Assembly: GCA_023091735.1 (NCBI GenBank)
Contig: JALKBU010001477.1
Location: 1-10,553, forward strand
DNA: 10,553 nt
Direction: 5' to 3'
Source: Trichomonas tenax
Lineage: Eukaryota; Parabasalia; Trichomonadida; Trichomonadidae
Notes under the pieces: model-generated
Database searches by the model: none
The model's input: only the letters and a program-made list of their open reading frames with translations
Told to the model about the DNA's origin: nothing
Shown here: piece by piece, positions 1-5,551 of the stretch
How positions within the stretch are numbered: position 1 is the first letter of the stretch
How the letters are laid out: the number at the start of each line of letters is the position of its first letter
Made by a program: the position numbers and the translations under genes

Positions 1-27
1 CTTTTTTACTTATTAAAAATTAAATAA

Positions 28-137
28 TAAAAAAATTAACTTAGTTTTTCCCACTATATATATTAGTTATTGTCCCCACTATATATAGTTACAAAAATTG
101 TCATACACCCCCCATCTATTACTACTAAAGATCAAAT
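28..137. repeat. Dispersed repeat, copy 1 (degenerate, about 110 bp)
   Basis: This stretch reappears in the same orientation at 1911-2005. The best-conserved core is an exact 25-bp match between 63-87 and 1925-1949, which includes GTCCCCACTATATATA. Weaker similarity continues to the right, through CAT-CTAT-TACTACT at about 115-127 and CATGTATATACTACT in the other copy. Copy 1 also carries a partial internal duplication: a TTAGTT...CCCACTATATATA unit occurs at 41-62 and again at 63-87. The repeat could be an eroded transposon end or the conserved upstream region of a multicopy gene family. The left end of the window prevents a decision. Confidence 0.7.
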
Positions 138-151
138 CATAAAAATGATTT
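134..151. promoter_or_regulatory. Short perfect inverted repeat upstream of the coiled-coil gene
   Basis: AAATCATAAAAATGATTT has two perfect 7-base arms around an AAAA spacer. It lies about 70-87 bp upstream of the putative Inr of the gene at 256. A related pair, AATCATAT and ATATGATT, lies upstream of the gene that starts at 8317 (8503-8529). This is a candidate protein-binding site, but AT-rich DNA produces such palindromes by chance. Confidence 0.25.
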
Positions 152-218
152 TTGTTAACACACAATCATATGAAATCTCATAAAAACAGTTTTGCAGTAG
201 TTTTAAGACCCAATCTCT

Positions 219-223
219 TCACA
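219..223 (+). promoter_or_regulatory. Putative Initiator (Inr) TCACA
   Basis: TCACA fits the trichomonad Inr consensus TCA-pyrimidine-(T/A), in which the A of TCA is the transcription start. That A is at 221, 35 nt before the ATG at 256. The spacing resembles the 38 nt seen for both large genes on the other strand. The motif is short, so the shared spacing is the main support. Confidence 0.5.
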
Positions 224-255
224 ATACTGAAAATCAAAATTTTAAACGTTCGCAA

Positions 256-1449
256 ATGGATTCTTTGCCTGCTTTCGCGCGTGTATTGAAGCAGAGACAG
301 CTCAAGGCACAGAATCGACAAAACGCTTCATCCTCAGACTCCTGCTCATCGGACAACAGAGATTACTCGAATTATGACTCTGAGTCACAAATATCGATCC
401 TTGACGAAACTAATTCATATTCTAACAATCAAAAGCGTAAAAATTACAACATTGACATCGATATCGAAAGTTGTTTGCGTTCAGTCAGCGAACTTGAATT
501 TGGCGAACAACTTTCTGAATTACAGAAGATTATCAAGAAACTGGAGAACCAAAATCGCGAATTACGCAAAGAGAACAGACAAATCGTCGAATTACAGCAA
601 CAAATCGACATCGAACGCGAAGTTTCATCACATTATTCTGATGCTCTTCACGAGACTCAAAATATGCTCGAAAGTGAACGACAAATCAACGCAAATCTGA
701 AAGAGCGAATCAGTCAACTCGAGCATATTCTTGAAGGAAAAGAGCAAATGACAGAAGCTAAAACATCAATGACAATGAAGCTTCAAGAAGAATATAACCA
801 TGTCGCCAAAGACTACCAACGTATTCTTGATCTCTACAATAAAATTGTTGTCCAATTACGCGAATCTCGAACACGGATTAGTGAATTAGAAGCTGAACTT
901 GATAATTGTAAAAATAATGCATTCAACAAAGATCCTGTCTTTAAACCAAAGCCTTACGAACTATTTAACTATGATGATTACATAAAACCACAAAATACGA
1001 AAAATGCATTCGATGATTTCGATAATTTTGGAGGATATGAACCTCCACCAGCTCAAACACCTGTTAAACCATATAATCCTCCTCAAGCATTTGATCCTAC
1101 GCCAATACAAGAGAAACAGGATTTCACTGAAAAGTTTAACAAATCTTTGCCTCCAAAACTTCCTCCACAGCCTAAGAAAGCTGCTTTAGTCGATAACATA
1201 AACTTTGGAATAGGTGGTGACAATGATTTGGCTGATTTTGATATCTCAGGAATGTCTAAATTCGAATTAGAAAATATGTTATCTTCGATGCAAGCCAAGA
1301 AGATAGAAACAGAAAGAGTGTTGGCTTTGGCACCGAAACAGGGAATATCGAAGTCCAGGGCAATGCGAGAGAAGGAAGAGCTCGCTGATAAAGCGGATCT
1401 CCTTGAAAGAAAAATTGCGAAAATTAAGCGCGAATTGCGTAAATTGTAA
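256..1449 (+). CDS. Coiled-coil protein, hypothetical (397 aa)
   Basis: I do not recognise a named family. Residues 1-65 are polar and low complexity, with a Ser/Asp-rich run at 25-45. Residues about 75-220 are strongly heptad-like (many E, Q, L, K and R, for example SELQKIIKKLENQNRELRKE) and should form a long coiled coil. Residues 221-325 form a Pro/Asn/Phe-rich linker with several FDxF/NYDDY-type aromatic-acidic patches. The C-terminus (about 333-397) looks like a helical hairpin: LENMLSSMQ..., then a short LAPKQG turn, then a basic helix ending KIKRELRKL. There is no signal peptide or membrane segment. The layout suits a cytoskeletal or centrosome/basal-body scaffold, but that is inference. 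The ATG at 256 is the first in frame and lies 35 nt after a TCACA Inr. The stop is TAA, with TAAA just after it. The neighbouring gene is convergent. Confidence 0.88.
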   Translation: MDSLPAFARVLKQRQLKAQNRQNASSSDSCSSDNRDYSNYDSESQISILDETNSYSNNQKRKNYNIDIDIESCLRSVSELEFGEQLSELQKIIKKLENQNRELRKENRQIVELQQQIDIEREVSSHYSDALHETQNMLESERQINANLKERISQLEHILEGKEQMTEAKTSMTMKLQEEYNHVAKDYQRILDLYNKIVVQLRESRTRISELEAELDNCKNNAFNKDPVFKPKPYELFNYDDYIKPQNTKNAFDDFDNFGGYEPPPAQTPVKPYNPPQAFDPTPIQEKQDFTEKFNKSLPPKLPPQPKKAALVDNINFGIGGDNDLADFDISGMSKFELENMLSSMQAKKIETERVLALAPKQGISKSRAMREKEELADKADLLERKIAKIKRELRKL

Positions 1450-1450
1450 G

Positions 1451-1458
1451 TAAATAAA
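1451..1458 (+). terminator. Putative polyadenylation signal TAAATAAA
   Basis: Two overlapping TAAA tetramers begin one base after the TAA stop of the coiled-coil gene. In Trichomonas the cleavage/polyadenylation signal is reported as UAAA at or just after the stop codon, so the position fits. The tetramer is common in AT-rich sequence. Confidence 0.35.
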
Positions 1459-1726
1459 CATGTTAGTATTTTTGTTTTATGTTTGAAAATTTTATCAAAA
1501 CCTGCAGTTGATTGATTATTTAGATAGCATTGCTTGCGCTAATTGAAGTATCAATTATATGTGAATGTAAAGGGATAAACAAAGGTTTTTCAAGTCCTTT
1601 AATTAATGAAATATTTTCCTCTCAAATTAAACAAGGGGAGAACAAACTATGGCACAAATGGATACTATGTTTTACAATAAATGAGAACATTTTTTCATAT
1701 ATATGTCCTTCGAAATGCAGTTTATT

Positions 1727-1891
1727 TTAACTAAAAAATTCGATTTTTTTTAAAAAAGAAAGAAATTGATGCATTATGTAATCAGGATTTATCATTCTAT
1801 AATATTGTTTACCTTTAAATCTTAAAATATAAACAGGAACTCCATCATCAATCACTCTCTCATCTATTTTATCTCTTTTTAAATTCGACAT
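1727..1891 (-). CDS. 54-aa ORF, possible chromodomain-like fragment
   Basis: The ORF runs from an ATG at 1891 to a TAA at 1727-1729. The product begins MSNLKRDKIDERVIDDGVPV and continues YILRFKGKQYY...NPDYIMHQFLSFLKK. The pattern (acidic/basic lead, R-V-I-D-x-G-x-P-V-Y-I-L-R-F-K-G-K, then a short helix) resembles the core of a chromodomain, Y-L-V-K-W-K-G. The usual aromatic-cage Trp is Phe here and the C-terminal helix is short. The dispersed repeat lies immediately upstream (1911-2005), so this may be the 5' end of a multicopy gene or a transposon-derived fragment. No clear Inr precedes it. It could equally be a chance ORF, although its amino-acid composition looks protein-like. Confidence 0.3.
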   Translation of the reverse strand: MSNLKRDKIDERVIDDGVPVYILRFKGKQYYRMINPDYIMHQFLSFLKKIEFFS

Positions 1892-1910
1892 TGTCCGCTA
1901 TTTAAGTAAG

Positions 1911-2005
1911 AATAAAAAATTAACTTAGTTATTGTCCCCACTATATATATAATTACAAAAAATGGCAACCAACCTTCATGTATATACTACTTTTTGATTT
2001 AAAAT
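1911..2005. repeat. Dispersed repeat, copy 2
   Basis: This is the second copy of the repeat seen at 28-137, in the same orientation and about 1.86 kb away, so the pair brackets the coiled-coil gene. The exact 25-bp core is at 1925-1949. The copy lacks the internal duplication of copy 1. On the minus strand it ends about 20 bp before the ATG of the 54-aa ORF, so it could be that ORF's upstream region. Confidence 0.7.
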
Positions 2006-2379
2006 AGTAACTCTTATATTACGGTTTCATGATGAGCATCAACATCTTTTGCGCTACCCAAGCTATTTCTGATTGAAATTGACTATATCAAATTTTATCA
2101 TTAAATTTCTAATGCATTATCCAACAATCAATATATAAAATGCCCATCTCTAATATATTCAAATTCTAGAAGATAGTTAAGGAGATTAAAATAATAAAAA
2201 TAATCAATTATTTAACAAACAAAACATTGATGGATGTAGAGCTTTTCATGAACATGCTAATGTTATAATAATGAAATCTTTGAATTACAGAATTTGTTTG
2301 AAGATTTCCATGAAGAAGATCTGTATAAATTTAATTGATAGTTTTTTTAACTCTATATAATAAAAAATAAAATAACAAT

Positions 2380-4935
2380 TCATTGGAACAATCGTTTGTA
2401 AAAGTCCATAATTGCCCAATCAACATTATGACGACTCTTGTCATATAATTCGCGAACCATGTCATCAGTAACAATCTTCTTTCTCAGCTCTATTGCGAAA
2501 TCAGCCAAACTGTGATATACTGAAGTTCCTTCATTAGGAATTGGAGGTCTTTCAGGAAGCGGAATTGATACAAACTGTTGTGGTGGTTGATAATCGATAT
2601 GTCCAAATTCTTGTGGTGGCAAAATTGTCTGTTCTTGCTGTGGAACTTGTAGATATTGAGGAAAGAATATTGCTGGTTCTGGAATATTTTGTTGTGGTTG
2701 AATGTGTTGTGTTGGTTCTGGAATGTTGATTGATTTTGGAAGATTGAGTTCTGCTTTTCTCTTTCTTCCTCTTGTCTCTTTCTTTTCTGGTTCTGCAGGT
2801 GGAATCTGAATATTTGGTATACTTGCTAAATCTACTGACTTAAACTTGAATTTTCTTGTGACTTTGGAAGGTTTTGCTTTATAACTCTTCAATGGTATTA
2901 AAATATCTGCCTTGACAAGTCTTTCATCTGTTGTTGCATTTTCATCATCAATTCTAATAATGGGAACTGTTGAAGAATTTGCGTCGTTATTTGCTGCAAT
3001 TGTTGATTTTAGTGGAATTGGATCGACAATTATTATATTATTGTTTTTAGATGAATCATCAATTTTTGCTTTCTTCTTTCTTGGTATTCTTGGAACAATA
3101 ATGCTTTCCATCTTTGGCTTTGGTTTCTCTTCATCACTTTTTCTGATATCTTCAACAATGACGCTTTGAATTTGGATTTGATGATTTTGTGGAATAATGT
3201 TTTCGTCAATTTGTGAAGGCTTCGATTTTATTTCGATAATATTTTTATCTGTTTCTGCATCAGTTTGTTTTTGGTTCATTAAGTTTTCTGTTTTAAGTAA
3301 TTCAAATTTCGGCAAATCTTGAACTATTTCATCAGAAACATTTTTGCTTTCTGAATCAGAATCATTTGATTTATTTGGTTCAACACAAATCTTCGCTTTA
3401 AACTTTTCTAGTGCTGCTTCATAATCAGTTGCTTTCATTAACAGTTGATTGAGTTTCTTAACAGCCATTAATGATCTATCAACAGCCAAATATTGCTGTG
3501 GATCGAAAATCGTTGACATCAATGTTTCCACTGATGATCTTTTAACATGTGGACATTGTGAAAATACTTTCGTCCAATATCGAACTAATGAATTAACTGA
3601 TGTTAATGTCTGTGATTTCTCATATATGAATTTAAATATACTTATTGGTATCATTGCGACGTATTTCTGCATTTCATTATTTGCTAAATGTTCGTCTGGA
3701 ATTGGAGGGAAAGTTAAATGACTTAATTCTGTTGTAAGCTTTCTAAATGCAAATCTATCATTGTCTTCACGTGGCTTATAGTTCTTATGGCCATTTGATG
3801 TATATTGATCCTCTTCATCATCATTTTCGTCATCAGTTTTATTCTCTTCTGATGATTTTTCTTTTTCTTCCTTTGTTTCAGAAACTTCTGGTTCAGATTC
3901 TTCACTAAATACTTTTGATGAGCTTCTCGATGGATTTCTACGGACTCCTAAGTTGTATTCTTTCAGCTTTCGCATTTCTAATATGATTTTCAAATCCTTG
4001 ATAGAAATTTGTGGCCAATTTTTGGCAATTTCTTGAATGCATTTGTCATATGGCAAATTACTTTCTTTTATCGATTTTAAGAGGTCAGCAACATTCATTA
4101 GATGATAGTGATACAAAATCAGCTTTCTGTCATCCTCTGGGAATATTTCAGACGTATTTTTAATAATAGGAAAGTCATTCGGATTTTGATGGTAATCTGA
4201 CATTTGTTTTACTTCTTCTGCTTTAATGAAAACGAGTTGTCTCTTATAAACCCCGAATTCCTCTTCATTAACATTATGAGATTTGATCCATCTTATTAAT
4301 TCTTCATAACTGGCATTTTCCAAACCTAAAATTGCATATTTTCCATATTTTGGCGATTTATCTTCTATCTTGAACATAAAGTCATCATACGGTGGTTTTA
4401 TAAATTCAATTTTAATGTCTGAAGCTTTGTCTCCTTGAACTTGTTGAAATTCCATAATATTTTTGGGATTTATTGGAGTTAGCAATAGTGGCTCCCCAAC
4501 TTCATCATTGTCTTCGATTTTGGCATTCTGGGGCACAGATTTTGCCTGCAACAACGAAACTGCTTCAGATAACACCCCGTTCGTTGAAATAAGCGCTTTT
4601 TCTGCTTGATCTCTTGGATATTGAAGGTTTACAAGATAGCTAATCGATTCCGCATTGACAGATTTAACAATTTTTGCTGGCTGTTGACTTTTTTGCGATT
4701 TTTCATTAAATTCACAAATCCATTCCGAATCCTGGAACTCTTTGTTCACCACTGTTAAATCATTGATTTCCGACCCATTGCATATGAATTTGATGTTTTC
4801 TAGAGGCCAATTCGAAATTTTTTGAACCATTAGCTTTAAATCATTCACATTTTCTTTGTTTCTCAGCTGAACCTTCATCTTATCATATGAATTATCCTTG
4901 AAACTGATGGTTAATGTAACCCCAGCTTTCCCCAT
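2380..4935 (-). CDS. UBL-UBA protein with unknown module and AT-hook-like motif (851 aa), paralogue A
   Basis: Domains in order: residues 5-76, a beta-grasp ubiquitin-like domain (VTLTISFKDN..., DLKLMVQKISNWPLENIKFI) with no C-terminal GG, so it is not a conjugated modifier; 93-133, a UBA domain (YLVNLQYPRDQAEKALI...EAVSLLQ); 181-322, an unrecognised module starting PPYDDF and ending EIAKNWPQISIKDLKIILEMR, perhaps helix-turn-helix-like at its end; 345-378, an acidic stretch; 402-516, a second globular domain; 618-624, a basic NLS-like PRKKKAK; 721-727, AT-hook-like TRGRKRK; 735-800, Pro/Gln-rich; 808-851, a conserved C-terminal helical unit with NVDWAIMDFYKRLF. UBL plus UBA recalls Rad23/Dsk2 proteasome shuttles, but no STI1 or XPC-binding domain is visible. 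A nuclear ubiquitin-reading role is inferred. The ATG at 4935 is chosen because the three codons upstream contain no ATG and an Inr lies 38 nt before it. The stop is TGA. It is a tandem paralogue of the next gene upstream, 616 bp away. Confidence 0.9.
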   Translation of the reverse strand: MGKAGVTLTISFKDNSYDKMKVQLRNKENVNDLKLMVQKISNWPLENIKFICNGSEINDLTVVNKEFQDSEWICEFNEKSQKSQQPAKIVKSVNAESISYLVNLQYPRDQAEKALISTNGVLSEAVSLLQAKSVPQNAKIEDNDEVGEPLLLTPINPKNIMEFQQVQGDKASDIKIEFIKPPYDDFMFKIEDKSPKYGKYAILGLENASYEELIRWIKSHNVNEEEFGVYKRQLVFIKAEEVKQMSDYHQNPNDFPIIKNTSEIFPEDDRKLILYHYHLMNVADLLKSIKESNLPYDKCIQEIAKNWPQISIKDLKIILEMRKLKEYNLGVRRNPSRSSSKVFSEESEPEVSETKEEKEKSSEENKTDDENDDEEDQYTSNGHKNYKPREDNDRFAFRKLTTELSHLTFPPIPDEHLANNEMQKYVAMIPISIFKFIYEKSQTLTSVNSLVRYWTKVFSQCPHVKRSSVETLMSTIFDPQQYLAVDRSLMAVKKLNQLLMKATDYEAALEKFKAKICVEPNKSNDSDSESKNVSDEIVQDLPKFELLKTENLMNQKQTDAETDKNIIEIKSKPSQIDENIIPQNHQIQIQSVIVEDIRKSDEEKPKPKMESIIVPRIPRKKKAKIDDSSKNNNIIIVDPIPLKSTIAANNDANSSTVPIIRIDDENATTDERLVKADILIPLKSYKAKPSKVTRKFKFKSVDLASIPNIQIPPAEPEKKETRGRKRKAELNLPKSINIPEPTQHIQPQQNIPEPAIFFPQYLQVPQQEQTILPPQEFGHIDYQPPQQFVSIPLPERPPIPNEGTSVYHSLADFAIELRKKIVTDDMVRELYDKSRHNVDWAIMDFYKRLFQ

Positions 4936-4970
4936 CCTTTCCAAATTTTAGATTTTAGATCTAATGCAAA

Positions 4971-4975
4971 AGTGA
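4971..4975 (-). promoter_or_regulatory. Putative Initiator TCACT of paralogue A
   Basis: On the minus strand, GTCACTTTT (4968-4976) places the Inr A at 4973, exactly 38 nt before the ATG at 4935. The same nine bases at the same distance precede the paralogous gene. This is the strongest promoter evidence in the window. Confidence 0.65.
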
Positions 4976-4976
4976 C

Positions 4977-5551
4977 GAAAAAGATTTTGGCCTTTTCGTT
5001 TTTCTCTTAAAAAATCATAGATAAACACCTACAAAGCAGAATTTTATAATCAAAACTGTCAAATTGTCGACTCAAGAAAATAAGATTGAAAATATTAAAT
5101 GCTATAGCAGGCTTTTGTGATTTAAACACGAAGGAAAGGCCCTTTTAAATACAATGGTATTGGAGCGAATTAATTGGATCGAAATCACAGCCCGAAATTC
5201 ATCAAAGTAATGCTGGTATGCACTGTAGTGCTGTGTTTTCGTTGAAATAATGTGAGTTGTCAGATAAACTTATCACTTTTGGGCAATATTCACCTATGCC
5301 AAAAAACGAAAATCGCATTTGAAGGTTACTGTATATATAGGCAGAATGTACTCGAGCCAAGTACCACTGCTGCGCTCATACGATTTGTCTAACGCTTTTA
5401 TTTTTTATTGTTATTTTGGATTTCATATGAAATCTTATTTTTCGACGTTATTATAGTGGATGTGAATTCGTGGTTACATAAGCAAAATAAATAAACAGTT
5501 TATAAATTAAAATAACAAAATATTTGAAAAACATAAAATATAAAATCATTT
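4977..5551. other. Intergenic region between the tandem paralogues, 575 bp
   Basis: It holds the promoter of paralogue A and the 3' flank of paralogue B. A perfect 16-bp palindrome, GATTTCATATGAAATC, lies at 5419-5434. Its 13-bp part TCATATGAAATCT recurs at 166-178, upstream of the coiled-coil gene. The stretch 5320-5400 is more GC-rich than its surroundings and contains TATATATA. Short ORFs exist on both strands (38 codons at 5202-5318 minus, 36 codons at 5346-5456 plus), but they are at chance length. I saw no tRNA or snRNA signature. Confidence 0.5.

Larger units (their letters stand above)
1450..2379. other. Convergent intergenic region, 930 bp, with ORF remnants and a repeat
   Basis: This gap lies between the 3' ends of two convergent genes and is unusually long for such a position. 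It holds the 54-codon minus-strand ORF at 1727-1891 and the second repeat copy at 1911-2005. A plus-strand open stretch from 1524 to 1730 lacks an ATG. Another ATG-less stretch at about 2205-2350 encodes residues such as NIDGCRAFHEHANV, only faintly like an ankyrin repeat. The mix looks like eroded repetitive DNA rather than a functional gene. Confidence 0.5.

Noticed and set aside
1530..1730. 66-codon plus-strand open frame after the coiled-coil gene
   Set aside because: It has no ATG at its beginning (it would start with TTG), no Inr at the right spacing and no recognisable motif.
2541..3721. Plus-strand ORFs inside paralogue A
   Set aside because: They are antisense shadows of the large coding frame, with compositions mirroring its codons.
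4936..4944. Three extra in-frame codons before the ATG of paralogue A
   Set aside because: The extended frame would begin with TTG. A eukaryotic ATG at 4935 with a 38-nt-spaced Inr is the better start.
4977..5000. U2 snRNA-like GGCCTTTT near the promoter of paralogue A
   Set aside because: Only the eight-base core matches; the surrounding conserved U2 sequence is absent on both strands.
5202..5318. 38-aa minus-strand ORF (MRFSFFGIGEYCPKVISL...) between the paralogues
   Set aside because: It is short, lacks an Inr, and an equally long ORF exists nearby on the other strand, so chance is sufficient.
5160..5400. Possible tRNA in the GC-richer part of the intergenic region
   Set aside because: There is no T-loop GTTCRANNC with pairing arms and no cloverleaf can be drawn.
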